Positions 25,327 to 34,621 of a DNA stretch of 64,000 nucleotides are shown one piece after another. This DNA is from an uncultured Nitrospirales bacterium (GTDB lineage: Bacteria; Nitrospirota; Nitrospiria; Nitrospirales; UBA8639). Under the pieces are notes generated by a model that ran no database searches, was not told the DNA's origin, and saw nothing but the letters and a program-made list of their open reading frames with translations. The stretch lies in the NCBI GenBank assembly GCA_958295805.1, contig OY282373.1:405001-469000 (forward strand). The letters are read 5' to 3'. Within the stretch, counting starts at the first letter, position 1; every line of letters begins with the position of its first letter. Made by a program: the position numbers and the translations under genes.

Positions 25327-28300
25327 TCTGTTTCAAATCAGAAGCCGTTTCCTTCGGTCTGCCCATCTTGAACGGGATTTCGAAGACCCGGCCTGTTTGT
25401 CCGGGTACGTCATAACAGATTTCACCCGTTCCTGTTTGGCGCACGTGGCCAATGGACTTAAGCGAGGTTCCGGGCAACGAGCTTGGCGAATGACGGGTGA
25501 TTACGGCAGCGGCAAGTCGAGTTTTGCGCTGTTGCTTGCACACTGGTTTGCCGGCCGTGAAAAGGATTTTCCTCAAGAACTTCGCAAAGATGTTGGCTTT
25601 CGTCAGCTCGGTGTGCCACGACCACATGTTCCCGTGTTGGTCACGTGCTCCCGGCAGGCATTGGGAACTTCAATCCTCAATTCGCTCCACCAAACGCTCA
25701 CTCAGATTTATAAAGGCAGGGCTAAGATAAATCTTGTACGCGAAGTTGAGTATTTGCTTAAGACAAGACAAGAACCGACCGAAGACCAAATCTTCCAACT
25801 TGTTCTCAAAGTTAATTCCCGAATCATTGCAGATTCAAAGGGGAATGGACTGATCTTAATTTTAGATGAACTCGGGAAATTTTTAGAATTTGCCGCCTTG
25901 CATCCACAACGACAAGACGTATTTCTGTTGCAGCGTCTAGCCGAAGCTGCCTCGCGTAGCGGAGATCAACCGTTATTTATCGTCAGTCTTCTCCATCAGG
26001 GTTTCAATGCTTACTCGGATCTGCTCAGCCAGTCCGCTCAACGCGAATGGGAAAAAATTGCAGGGCGTTTTGAAGAAATTGTCTTCAATCAGCCTATCGA
26101 TCAAGTGGCCAACGTCGTTGCTTCAGCTATAAACGTTCGCACAGAGAAGATACCGAAAACGGAATCTCTGGAATTGAGACGGGCCATGGAACAAACCATT
26201 GCACTGGGGTGGTTTGGTTCTGGCTCAACCAAATCGCTGTCGAATGTTGTCCCTCGGCTTTACCCACTTCATCCGACGGTACTACCGATTCTCATCCGAA
26301 CGTTCCGACGATTCGGGCAGAACGAACGGTCGCTCTTCAGCTTCTTGTTATCGAATGAACCATTTGGTTTGCAGGCATTTTCAGAACAAAATGTACGAGA
26401 AGGAAACCTGTATCGCTTGCATAACTTCTACGATTATGTACGGACAACCTTCGGCCATCGCCTTGCCGTCCAGAGCTACCGCAGCCATTGGAACCTTATT
26501 GATTCCGTCGTCGAAAGTTTTGCGACGGAAGACGAACGCCAAGTCAAGATTCTAAAAACAGTGGGGATCCTCAACCTCATCAACGATGGTGATCTGTTAC
26601 CAAATGAGGAATCGGTTGTGCTGACGTTGGCGAGGGTTCACGAGACCGAAAAAGAACAGATTCGGAAGACGTTAAGAAAACTCCACCAGGACAGGCGAGT
26701 TCTCTACGACCGTGGTCGGGCTCGTGGCCTCTGCCTGTGGCCGCACACGTCTGTCGATCTAGAAAAAGCTTACGATGAGGCATGCCGAGCCGTTGATACA
26801 CCCCAGCATGTAGCCGGTCTCATCAAGGATTTTCTTGATTCCCGTCCTATCGTCGCTCGGCGGCATTACATTGAAACGGGTAACCTCCGTCACTTCGATA
26901 TCCGCTATTGCTCAGTGGATGAGTTGTCGGGTCTCTCTGAACAACACCTGACTCACGCCGATGGCTTCATCATCGTGCCGTTGTGTGAAACACCAACTGA
27001 GCATCAGACGGCATTAGCGTTCGCAGAAAAATCACTATTCGAGCAACGCTCGCACTGGCTTCTCGCAGTTCCTCGGCCGCTGAATCACCTCGCGAGTCTC
27101 GTCCAAGAGGTTCAACGATGGGAGTGGATTTCTACCAATATCCTTGAACTGAACGCTGATAAGTTTGCCCGAGAAGAGGTTTCACGGCAGAAAGCCGCAG
27201 TACGTTTGCAGTTGGAAAAAAGAATTCAAAGCTACATAGGATTCAAACAGTTCACCAGCCAAATGTCGCTCGAATGGTTTCACAAAGGGTGTCCCCTCAA
27301 TGTTCAAAATGGTCGAGATTTGCTATCTAGGCTGTCTCGTATTTCCGACAAAGTGTACAATCGTGCTCCAAGCATTCACAACGAACTTGTTAATCGCCGC
27401 AATCTGAGTTCGGCTGCGGCAGCGGCGCGAATGCGACTCATTGAACGCATGTTCACGGATGCGGGAACTAAATTTTTGGGCATGAATCCCGCGAAGAAAC
27501 CACCAGAGATGAGCATGTATCTCTCGGTGCTCAAAGATACGGGTATCCACCATGTGCGGGAAAACAGTTGGCGAATTGGTGAACCCAATGGAAATGTTGA
27601 CAAAAAATGTAATCTCCTTCCGACGTTACTTCGAATTCGTGAAATTGTGCTGAAAGAACTAGACAGCCGAGTCAACGTAGCCACGCTGTTTGCTGAATTG
27701 CGGAAACCACCTTATGGGGTTCGTGATGGACTCATTCCACTGCTACTGGCGGTATTTGCCATTACGCATGAAAAAGACGTGGCCTTTTACAAAGACGGAA
27801 CATTTCTGCGTGAACTGAACGGTGAAGTGATGCTCTTGCTTACGAAAGCGCCGGAGCGATTTGATATTCAACATTGCAAGATTGAAGGTGTTCGGGCTGA
27901 ACTGTTTCAACGGCTGCTGACCGTGTTGGATATCAAAGTCCCAGCACGGCGAGGATCCGAACTTCTTGACGTGGTAAAGCAACTCTGCGTTTTCGTTGCT
28001 CAACTCCCGACCTACGTGTTGAAGACACAAAAACTTTCTGTCGAGACATTAGCTGTTCGAGACAGTATCTTGAATGCGCGTGAACCCGTGAAACTGGTAT
28101 TCACAGAACTGCCGAAGGCATGTGGCTTTCAACCCATACGGGCTGAAGTCTCTACCAAAGAAACCGTGCCAGCTTTCGTGAAAACGTTAAAAGTCGCATT
28201 GGACGATTTGAAAGCGACGTTTCCAGAATTGCAGGAACGGTTGCGAATAGAGCTTCGTGCCGCATTTAACTTGCCCGGCACTTTTCAACAGTTCAGGACA

Positions 28301-28765
28301 GCACTCTCGTCACGTTCGAAGCAGATGTTGCTCACCGTCACAGAACCGAAACTTCGTGCCTTTTGTCTGCGTTTGATGGATGACAGCTTGCCGGAATCAG
28401 ATTGGCTTGAATCTATTGCGAGCCACCTTTCGCTCAAACCACCATCTAAGTGGCACGATATGGAAGAAGAAGTCTTCAGCCATGAGCTTGCCCAATACGC
28501 CGCAAAATTTCATCGCGTAGAAAGTATTGCATTCGCCGGGAGCAAATCGCTCAAGAATTCCATTGGGGTGCGGCTAGCAGTAACGCAAGCCGACGGTGTT
28601 GAACATGAGCAAGTGGTACACTACGCAGCAAACGAAGAAGATCAACTGCAAAACCTGCAAAGGCAATTTGAAGATTTGTTGACCGAAGACAAACGTCTTG
28701 GTCTCGTAGCGGCATCTCGGGTAATTCAGGCGAACTTGGGACAAGCGGAAAAAACGAAGACATGA
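25301..28765 (+). CDS. sspC: Large P-loop ATPase, SspC-like
   Basis: 1,154 residues. Walker A GDYGSGKSS (66-74) follows the AWRMT segment, and Walker B ILILDELGKF (from 185) ends in Asp-Glu. The ATPase core covers about residues 20-350; the remaining two thirds is helical with no motif I can name. Position between the DUF4007 gene and a PAPS-reductase-like gene matches SspC, whose ATPase activity is needed for phosphorothioate insertion. Resemblance to the BrxC/PglY class of phage-defence ATPases is also possible from sequence alone. Overlaps both neighbours (26 and 4 bases), so the three are translationally coupled. Base composition is closer to the host than the genes further downstream. 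Confidence 0.65.
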   Translation: MMTQKRIGDLFQIRSRFLRSAHLERDFEDPACLSGYVITDFTRSCLAHVANGLKRGSGQRAWRMTGDYGSGKSSFALLLAHWFAGREKDFPQELRKDVGFRQLGVPRPHVPVLVTCSRQALGTSILNSLHQTLTQIYKGRAKINLVREVEYLLKTRQEPTEDQIFQLVLKVNSRIIADSKGNGLILILDELGKFLEFAALHPQRQDVFLLQRLAEAASRSGDQPLFIVSLLHQGFNAYSDLLSQSAQREWEKIAGRFEEIVFNQPIDQVANVVASAINVRTEKIPKTESLELRRAMEQTIALGWFGSGSTKSLSNVVPRLYPLHPTVLPILIRTFRRFGQNERSLFSFLLSNEPFGLQAFSEQNVREGNLYRLHNFYDYVRTTFGHRLAVQSYRSHWNLIDSVVESFATEDERQVKILKTVGILNLINDGDLLPNEESVVLTLARVHETEKEQIRKTLRKLHQDRRVLYDRGRARGLCLWPHTSVDLEKAYDEACRAVDTPQHVAGLIKDFLDSRPIVARRHYIETGNLRHFDIRYCSVDELSGLSEQHLTHADGFIIVPLCETPTEHQTALAFAEKSLFEQRSHWLLAVPRPLNHLASLVQEVQRWEWISTNILELNADKFAREEVSRQKAAVRLQLEKRIQSYIGFKQFTSQMSLEWFHKGCPLNVQNGRDLLSRLSRISDKVYNRAPSIHNELVNRRNLSSAAAAARMRLIERMFTDAGTKFLGMNPAKKPPEMSMYLSVLKDTGIHHVRENSWRIGEPNGNVDKKCNLLPTLLRIREIVLKELDSRVNVATLFAELRKPPYGVRDGLIPLLLAVFAITHEKDVAFYKDGTFLRELNGEVMLLLTKAPERFDIQHCKIEGVRAELFQRLLTVLDIKVPARRGSELLDVVKQLCVFVAQLPTYVLKTQKLSVETLAVRDSILNAREPVKLVFTELPKACGFQPIRAEVSTKETVPAFVKTLKVALDDLKATFPELQERLRIELRAAFNLPGTFQQFRTALSSRSKQMLLTVTEPKLRAFCLRLMDDSLPESDWLESIASHLSLKPPSKWHDMEEEVFSHELAQYAAKFHRVESIAFAGSKSLKNSIGVRLAVTQADGVEHEQVVHYAANEEDQLQNLQRQFEDLLTEDKRLGLVAASRVIQANLGQAEKTKT

Positions 28766-29571
28766 GCCAGTCAACACGGCATATCCTCTGCATGTCGGGA
28801 GGCAAGGATAGTACCGCGCTCGCGCTTTATATGCGTGACCGCGTGGAGGACATGGAATATATCTTCTGCGATACCGACAAGGAGTTGACCGAAACGTATG
28901 CGTACTTGAATCGTGTTGAAGCGTTTTTGGGCAAGAAAATCGTCCGACTGAATGCCAAAGCCGGATTCGACCACTGGCTAGAGGTTTTTGGCGGGTATCT
29001 TCCCTCTCCCAATATGCGATGGTGTACAAGGTTGCTTAAATTGAAGCCCTTTGAGGAATACGTAGGTGAAGATTCCGTCGTCAGCTACGTTGGCCTTCGC
29101 GCCGATGAAGACAGAATTGGCTACATCAGCACCAAGCCAAATATAAAGGCAGAGTTCCCCTTCAAAGAAGATGGGATTGACTACGCGGGCGTCATGAAAA
29201 TTTTGCAAGACAGCGGCATTGGAATGCCGCCCTATCTTAAATGGGGGAGAACACACTCAGGATGCTACTTCTGTTTTTTTCAGCGTCCGATTGAATGGGT
29301 ACGACTGCTTGAAACACATCCCGACCAATTTGAGGAGGCCCAGAAGTATGAGAAGATTACGGATGATCCCGGTAAATCATTCACGTGGATTCAAGGCATG
29401 CCCTTGAGCGAACTTCGAAAACCTGAAAACGTCGCCAAAATCAAGAATCGTTATGCTGAATCTGAGGAACGGAAAAAAGCGAACCGAGGAAACAAAAGAC
29501 TTATCGAAGTCTTGGGCGATATGGAAGAAGATGACGATGAACCAAAAGCCTGTTTGATTTGCCAATTATGA
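28762..29571 (+). CDS. sspD: PAPS-reductase-like ATP pyrophosphatase, SspD/DndC-like
   Basis: 269 residues. The PP-loop SGGKDST (12-18) lies in HILCMSGGKDSTALALY and is followed by EYIFCDTDKELTETYAYL. Two cysteine sites suit an Fe-S cluster or sulfur relay: RWCTRLLKLKPF, SGCYFCFFQRP and a C-terminal CLICQL. Such proteins (DndC, SspD) activate the DNA backbone phosphate with ATP so sulfur can be added. No cysteine desulfurase (SspA) is encoded here, so sulfur would come from a host IscS-type enzyme. Its ATG overlaps the previous stop (ATGA). Confidence 0.75.
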   Translation: MSQSTRHILCMSGGKDSTALALYMRDRVEDMEYIFCDTDKELTETYAYLNRVEAFLGKKIVRLNAKAGFDHWLEVFGGYLPSPNMRWCTRLLKLKPFEEYVGEDSVVSYVGLRADEDRIGYISTKPNIKAEFPFKEDGIDYAGVMKILQDSGIGMPPYLKWGRTHSGCYFCFFQRPIEWVRLLETHPDQFEEAQKYEKITDDPGKSFTWIQGMPLSELRKPENVAKIKNRYAESEERKKANRGNKRLIEVLGDMEEDDDEPKACLICQL

Positions 29572-29581
29572 GGACACTGCT

Positions 29582-30424
29582 ATGAACCAAGACATAACCA
29601 AAGCACAAGAGCGACCCCTTGAAAACATTCACAGGGTTTCCCTCCATGAAATCGAGATTAGTCCTAGCAACGTGAGACTGAGCAACCCAACCAAAGACCT
29701 AGACGAGCTAGTCGCCAGTATCAAAAAGCATGATCTACTTCAACCGGTAGTTCTGATAGGTCACCAAGGACATCCTCCGTATAAACTCATTTCAGGTCAG
29801 CGACGTTTTCTCGCCCATCAAAAACTTGGGAAAAGCGATATCCGGGCTGTTTTCGCAGGTAGTCTCTCAGAAACTGAGGCGACTGTGAGATCTCTCATTG
29901 AGAATATGCAGCGCCGTGATTTGGATTACAGTGATACTGCCAAGGCGGTCACACATCTGTATAAGAAGTACAACAATGACGAACAGCGAGTTCACAAAGA
30001 GACTGGTCTTTCGCTCAGAAAAGTCCGAGATTTAATTTTAATTGAAGAGAGAGCAACACCGAAGATGAAGGGTTTGATGCAGAAAAATAGAGTATCACCG
30101 GTTGATGTTAAAAGAGCAATTCACGCTGCTCAAGAGAACTTAGAGAAAGCTGAAGTGTTAGTAGAACTCATCATAAAATATCAGCCTACAACTCATCAGA
30201 AGAAGCGGTTAGCGATGTATGGGGAAATGCACAAAGGTGCAACAGCAGATAAAATATTAAACGAGGCAATGCAACCTCATATTGAGCAGAGCATACTGAT
30301 CAGTTTGCCAGACGATGTGAGAAAAGGACTTATTAAGGCTACCAAGTCCATGGCAATGGAAGCTGATGAGCTTACCACCAAGGTTCTTGTAGATTGGTTG
30401 CGCAATCAAGGGTTTTTGGCGTGA
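29582..30424 (+). CDS. ParB-like nuclease-domain protein
   Basis: 280 residues. The N-terminal ParB/sulfiredoxin-like fold is clear: LHEIEISPSNVRLSN (box I), YKLISGQRRFLAHQKLG (GQRR at 72-75), and RSLIENMQRRDLDYSD (box II). An HTH (ETGLSLRKVRDLILIEE) and a helical C-terminus follow. ParB-fold domains bind CTP in segregation proteins; related domains (DUF262) sense phosphorothioate in SspE. Its place directly behind sspBCD (10-base gap) makes a DNA-sensing or targeting role plausible, though this is inference. It is not accompanied by ParA. Confidence 0.7.
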   Translation: MNQDITKAQERPLENIHRVSLHEIEISPSNVRLSNPTKDLDELVASIKKHDLLQPVVLIGHQGHPPYKLISGQRRFLAHQKLGKSDIRAVFAGSLSETEATVRSLIENMQRRDLDYSDTAKAVTHLYKKYNNDEQRVHKETGLSLRKVRDLILIEERATPKMKGLMQKNRVSPVDVKRAIHAAQENLEKAEVLVELIIKYQPTTHQKKRLAMYGEMHKGATADKILNEAMQPHIEQSILISLPDDVRKGLIKATKSMAMEADELTTKVLVDWLRNQGFLA

Positions 30425-31098
30425 CAAGACTACAAAAGAAAGTCCGTATTTCGGAGAATGGACAATTAGAGGAAGCTCTAGCCGCTTTAATTTCTTGTAC
30501 ACATAGAAAAACCAGGCCGCTATCGCTAACAGAAATTGCCAAATGGCTTGATACTGCAATTGAGAAAATGGGGAGTATTAGGGCTGTTGCAGACCGTATC
30601 GGCGTGTCTGCGAAAATGTTAGCTCAGTTTTCTCATGTTAAAAAATTATCACCCAATATTCAGGAACTTTTTGAAAAACGAAAACTTGATAGTGTAGATG
30701 CTACTACCCAGTTAGCGATGTTGCCAGAGCATGAACAGCAGACAGTAGCTAATGCCATGATAGCAGGACATATTGATACTGTTGATCTCAGAGCCGTTGT
30801 TGAATTGCGACGTGCAGAGGATAACAGCTCTATAGCTGTTCTGTTACAAAGAGTGTCCGCAAGCAAGACTAAGAAGGAATATGTGGCTGAGTTTGTGATT
30901 CGAGGAGACCCTAGCGAGGCGCGCATTCGGAAACAGTTCACTAGATATATACCCGATTCCGAAATTCTTTCCCTTGAAATAAAGGGGACTCTTGGAAAAA
31001 TGGTACTTTCCCCTAAAGGGAAGAATGCTTTGGCAAATACCGCGAAAAAGCTGCAAACGCCATTGAAACGTATCATTCCGTCAATTTTGGATTGCTGA
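30421..31098 (+). CDS. HTH protein paired with the ParB-like gene
   Basis: 225 residues from GTG 30421, which overlaps the preceding stop (GTGA). The N-terminal half has two helix-turn-helix-like stretches (LSLTEIAKWLDTAIEKM and IRAVADRIGVSAKMLAQFSH) followed by VDATTQLAMLPEHEQQTVA, resembling the DNA-binding half of ParB proteins. The C-terminal part (EYVAEFVIRGDPSEARIRKQ ... LSLEIKGTLGKMVLSPKG) is strand-rich and unrecognised. Together with the gene before it this looks like a ParB split into two polypeptides, or a specificity partner. AT-richer than the flanking chromosomal genes. Confidence 0.5.
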   Translation: MTRLQKKVRISENGQLEEALAALISCTHRKTRPLSLTEIAKWLDTAIEKMGSIRAVADRIGVSAKMLAQFSHVKKLSPNIQELFEKRKLDSVDATTQLAMLPEHEQQTVANAMIAGHIDTVDLRAVVELRRAEDNSSIAVLLQRVSASKTKKEYVAEFVIRGDPSEARIRKQFTRYIPDSEILSLEIKGTLGKMVLSPKGKNALANTAKKLQTPLKRIIPSILDC

Positions 31099-31108
31099 GG
31101 ACTTCTTT

Positions 31109-31759
31109 GTGCCACAAAAAATTAAGTATCGGTCAGCTCGATTACCGGTGGGTGCCAATCTCAGAATAGAACAGCTTGTTGGCCTCCGTGAGGAATTACA
31201 AATCTTGAGACATCATCCTCCTCTCATCAAGCGATCAGACGGGAAATATGAAGGCGATATTTTAGGATTTGTCAAAGGTTTACGCCTTTCGGCTCGAGTG
31301 ATCTATTTTCTTCGGGAACGACTTTCTTCTACTGACCTTGAGGTAAGCTGGGGGCACATCTTAGATCAAGAAGAGAGATCATGTTCGCCTGAATGTGATG
31401 TAGTAATTCACAAAAAAGGATACGTCCGTCGTTGGAACGGTAACAATGAACCAATTATGGAATTCAAATTTGTCGAAGCTATATCTGTCAGAGCCGTCGT
31501 AAGTTGTAAGTCGAAATTGACAGACATTGATAAAGACTATCCTAGTTCACTAAAAAAATATGGAGTTAAAAAGGTATTTCTGTTTGCCGAATGCTGTGCC
31601 GAATCTCGTTTGCAATCTCTCAAACTGAAAGCTAGTAGAGCAGGATATAAAGGACTTTGGTTTTTATACAGCGTTGTAAATTCGACAGGATTTATAAAAA
31701 ATGACGAATCAGAGCTTATAAATTTCGGTGATGAAGTTTTTAAAAGTGTTTCGCGATGA
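31109..31759 (+). CDS. Putative PD-(D/E)XK-like (DUF6602-type) protein with altered active site
   Basis: 216 residues from GTG 31109. The middle resembles the DUF6602 nuclease-like fold: SWGHILDQEERSCSPECDVV (with D97 in the CDVVIH strand) and, later, SVRAVVSCKSKLTDIDKDY. In that fold the second strand normally reads A-V-I-E-x-K, with E and K catalytic; here it is V-V-S-C-K (S132, K134), so the acidic residue is replaced by Ser. The protein may have lost catalysis or use another acid (E119 in IMEFKF is a candidate). Context inside the ssp-like cluster suggests DNA binding or cleavage. Family assignment is by eye and tentative. Confidence 0.4.
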   Translation: MPQKIKYRSARLPVGANLRIEQLVGLREELQILRHHPPLIKRSDGKYEGDILGFVKGLRLSARVIYFLRERLSSTDLEVSWGHILDQEERSCSPECDVVIHKKGYVRRWNGNNEPIMEFKFVEAISVRAVVSCKSKLTDIDKDYPSSLKKYGVKKVFLFAECCAESRLQSLKLKASRAGYKGLWFLYSVVNSTGFIKNDESELINFGDEVFKSVSR

Positions 31760-31841
31760 GTACACCATGAGACTGCTTGATCAAGTTTAAGAAAGAATAG
31801 CTGCATATAAAGACTACAAATGGATTAAGAGACTAAATTCT

Positions 31842-34244
31842 ATGCCCTCTATTGATTATAGATCTTTATTTGAAAAACTTTTCTTCGCCCCGACTGAAGT
31901 TGAGGTTCGGGATGTTGTTGGCCAACATCCCGAGATTTTCAAGGATGAACACTGGTGCCCTTTAGGTGGTGACGAAAAGTTCTTTGGTATCGTTAGAGGG
32001 CAGCAGTCGAATCCTATTGCTGCCATTGTCGAAAAAGTGACGAATTCTATTGATGCTCTTCTGATGAAGAAATGTTATGAGTGTGGGATAGACCCAAAAT
32101 CTTCAAATGCTCCTCGGACTATGGAGGAAGCTCTGAAGAAATTTTTCACCGATTACAAGCAATGGGATCTTCAGTCCGCAAGACGAAAGCAGGCCGAAGA
32201 AATTCAGATTGTCGCTGACGGTCCTCCAAGAAATACCTCGGTTATTATTTACGATAACGGGGAGGGTCAGCATCCTGAAGAGTTTGAGGATACTTTTCTT
32301 TCCCTTGTTCGTGGCAACAAGATTGATATCCATTTTGTGCAAGGCAAATACAACATGGGTGGCAGCGGTGCCTTACTATTTTGCGGTAGAGAACGCTATC
32401 AACTCATCGGATCGAAACGGTTCGATAATTCAGGTCAGTTTGGATTTACTCTTATGCGACAAAGAAAGATAGGGAATTCGCAGGATGCCAAAAGACACAG
32501 TCACTTCGAATATTTGAAAATTGATGGAGACATTCCGTCTTTTGAGTCTGCCGATATGGATTTAAAACTCTTTGGACGGGCGTTCAAAACAGGCACGATT
32601 ATCAAGTTGTATTCTTATCAATTTCCTTCGGGGTATGCCGGTTTTGCTCAAGATTTGCATCAAAGCTTAAACGAGTTCTTATTTGAGCCGGTGCTTCCCA
32701 TTCTGACAGTCGATAAGAAGGAACGTTATCCGAACAACAAAGTTTTGGAACTTGATTTGTTTGGCCTGAAGAGACGTTTAGAAGAAATCAATAACGATTA
32801 CGTCGATTCATCTTTTTCCGAAGAATATGAAGATGAACTTTTTGGCAAAGCAAAGGTCACTTGTTATGTGTTCAAACCAAAGCTGTTAGGAAGAGATGTC
32901 AAAAAATCTAAAGAAGTAATTCGGGAAAGATTTTTTAGGAATGATATGTCCGTGATGTTTTCTATGAATGGGCAAGTTCATGGGCACTTCACTTCCGAAT
33001 TCATTACACGTACCTTGAAATTCAATCTACTCAAAGACTATCTACTGATTCACGTGGATTCTACTGGTATGAAGCCGGATTTCCGTGAAGAATTGTTTAT
33101 GTCAGATCGGGAACGCCTTAAGAAAGGCGACGAAGCATCCCAATTACGAAAATTTTTAGGGGAGAAACTTCGCAAGAGCCATCTTGATGAAATAAACCGT
33201 AGGCGTAAAGAATCGATCGGACTTGAAAGCGAAGATGCCTCCGAACTCATCAAATCGTTTGCCAAGAATTTACCTAAAAACAGTGAATTATTCCGGCTTT
33301 TGGAGCATACCCTCAAGTTGGAAGAATACAAAGACAGAGAGAAGACGCCAGAAAAGAATAGACTCAAAAAACACAAAGAAGAAAAATCCTTCCAGCCAAA
33401 ACGCTTTCCATCCATGTTTAGATTCCAGAAAAATAGAGACGGCGCAAATGTAGTTTCTGTTCCTTTGAACGGGGAAAAGGCCTTGTTGTTCGATACCGAT
33501 GTCGAAAATGACTATTTTGATCGGACTGAAGAACCTGGAAACCTTCAACTCGGGTTATTACAAGTCAAGCGTTCTGGATACGGCGGCGGCAACAAACCGG
33601 GCGACGAGAAGGAAATTTCAAAACTTCTGAACGTTGTAAAAAGCAGTCCTCAGAACGGCCTCATTAAGGTAGCCATAAACCCGACGCAAGAGGTTCAGGT
33701 TGGAGATGATCTAGAGGTTAAAATTTCGTTAGATGGCCGAGGTGAAATTTTTGAGGAAATAGTCTGGGTTAAGATAGCTGAAGCAAAAAAACCAAAAGAA
33801 CCTACTCACAAGGAAGAGGAATCCAATGATCACATTGGCCTTCCCGAACTCAATATTGTCCACAAGAAGGATTGGAAGAAACTTGAAGGCGGAGGCATTC
33901 CAATGGATCACGGTACTGTGATGTACCCTGAAGGCGAAGGAGATAAATTGAAAACGATTTACATAAATTTGGATAGCAGCGTGTTTTTGAATCATCGATC
34001 AAAACTCAAAAGTGAAGAGCAAATAGGGATAGCGCAAAAGAAATATCTAGCTTCTGTATATTTTCACACACTATTCCTTTCCGTAATCACAAAAAGGAAA
34101 AATTATCATTTAGGCATTGATAAAAACGGAAAGCAGGAAGAGATTACAGTAGATCAATATATCTGTGACGTCTTTGACAGCTACTATAGTGATTTTCTTT
34201 TAAATTTCGGCATGGAACAGTTGATCAATGTCTTGGAGGATTAG
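31842..34244 (+). CDS. GHKL (MutL/MORC/Hsp90-type) ATPase
   Basis: 800 residues. The Bergerat ATP-binding fold is unmistakable: motif I EKVTNSIDA (E64, N68, D71), motif II DNGEG (138-142) and motif III GKYNMGGSG (168-176). A transducer-like domain with a lysine-bearing loop follows (about 200-420), then a helical, charged linker (about 430-530) and a novel C-terminal region ending NFGMEQLINVLED. GHKL ATPases of the MORC/MutL group act as ATP-driven DNA clamps and have been noted beside prokaryotic modification-restriction genes. Last and most AT-rich gene of the co-directional cluster, 82 bases after the previous stop. It is a candidate effector or DNA-tracking component. Confidence 0.7.
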   Translation: MPSIDYRSLFEKLFFAPTEVEVRDVVGQHPEIFKDEHWCPLGGDEKFFGIVRGQQSNPIAAIVEKVTNSIDALLMKKCYECGIDPKSSNAPRTMEEALKKFFTDYKQWDLQSARRKQAEEIQIVADGPPRNTSVIIYDNGEGQHPEEFEDTFLSLVRGNKIDIHFVQGKYNMGGSGALLFCGRERYQLIGSKRFDNSGQFGFTLMRQRKIGNSQDAKRHSHFEYLKIDGDIPSFESADMDLKLFGRAFKTGTIIKLYSYQFPSGYAGFAQDLHQSLNEFLFEPVLPILTVDKKERYPNNKVLELDLFGLKRRLEEINNDYVDSSFSEEYEDELFGKAKVTCYVFKPKLLGRDVKKSKEVIRERFFRNDMSVMFSMNGQVHGHFTSEFITRTLKFNLLKDYLLIHVDSTGMKPDFREELFMSDRERLKKGDEASQLRKFLGEKLRKSHLDEINRRRKESIGLESEDASELIKSFAKNLPKNSELFRLLEHTLKLEEYKDREKTPEKNRLKKHKEEKSFQPKRFPSMFRFQKNRDGANVVSVPLNGEKALLFDTDVENDYFDRTEEPGNLQLGLLQVKRSGYGGGNKPGDEKEISKLLNVVKSSPQNGLIKVAINPTQEVQVGDDLEVKISLDGRGEIFEEIVWVKIAEAKKPKEPTHKEEESNDHIGLPELNIVHKKDWKKLEGGGIPMDHGTVMYPEGEGDKLKTIYINLDSSVFLNHRSKLKSEEQIGIAQKKYLASVYFHTLFLSVITKRKNYHLGIDKNGKQEEITVDQYICDVFDSYYSDFLLNFGMEQLINVLED

Positions 34245-34343
34245 GGAATAACCCGATTACTATTGATCAGTTTACCTCCAAACTCAACGATCATCCTCTC
34301 GCTGCTTGATCTCGGCAGAGGCACAATGACTGACGGGAGATGT

Positions 34344-34559
34344 TTACAAAATGGGCATGTAGCCGTTGTCCGCAAGCATGGCGACGGCTTTTTCGAGCAT
34401 CGTCTCCTTGTTCGGACTATGGGCGGAGATTTTGGTTGTGCGACGGAGTTCCCAAAGCTTCTCGGAATCGGAGGAAGGACGCGGGCAGTTGGCCTCCAGC
34501 CTGGCGTATATTTTCCCAATGTCTTTCATGCCTTCGGTGCCGTTGAACAAATTGGCCAT
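34344..34559 (-). CDS. Small hypothetical protein, possibly truncated
   Basis: 71 residues starting MANLFNGTEGMKDIGKIYAR; helical with a conserved-looking TTKISAHSPNKETMLEKAV segment. I have no family name for it. It follows the decayed gene at 34622-35442 on the same strand and may be its former operon partner; the abrupt end (DNGYMPIL) suggests a shortened C-terminus. It converges on the GHKL ATPase gene. Confidence 0.45.
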   Translation of the reverse strand: MANLFNGTEGMKDIGKIYARLEANCPRPSSDSEKLWELRRTTKISAHSPNKETMLEKAVAMLADNGYMPIL

Positions 34560-34621
34560 GTCGAATCTCCTTCTGCGCGAAAAATCGTTATGCGGCAGTT
34601 CTCCGCCGAACGGCGGCGGGG

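Noticed and set aside
23759-34244. tmRNA as the attachment site for the phosphorothioation-type island
   Set aside because: Integration into tmRNA normally occurs at the 3' end, which here faces away from the island; no repeat of the tmRNA 3' end was seen beyond 34 kb.
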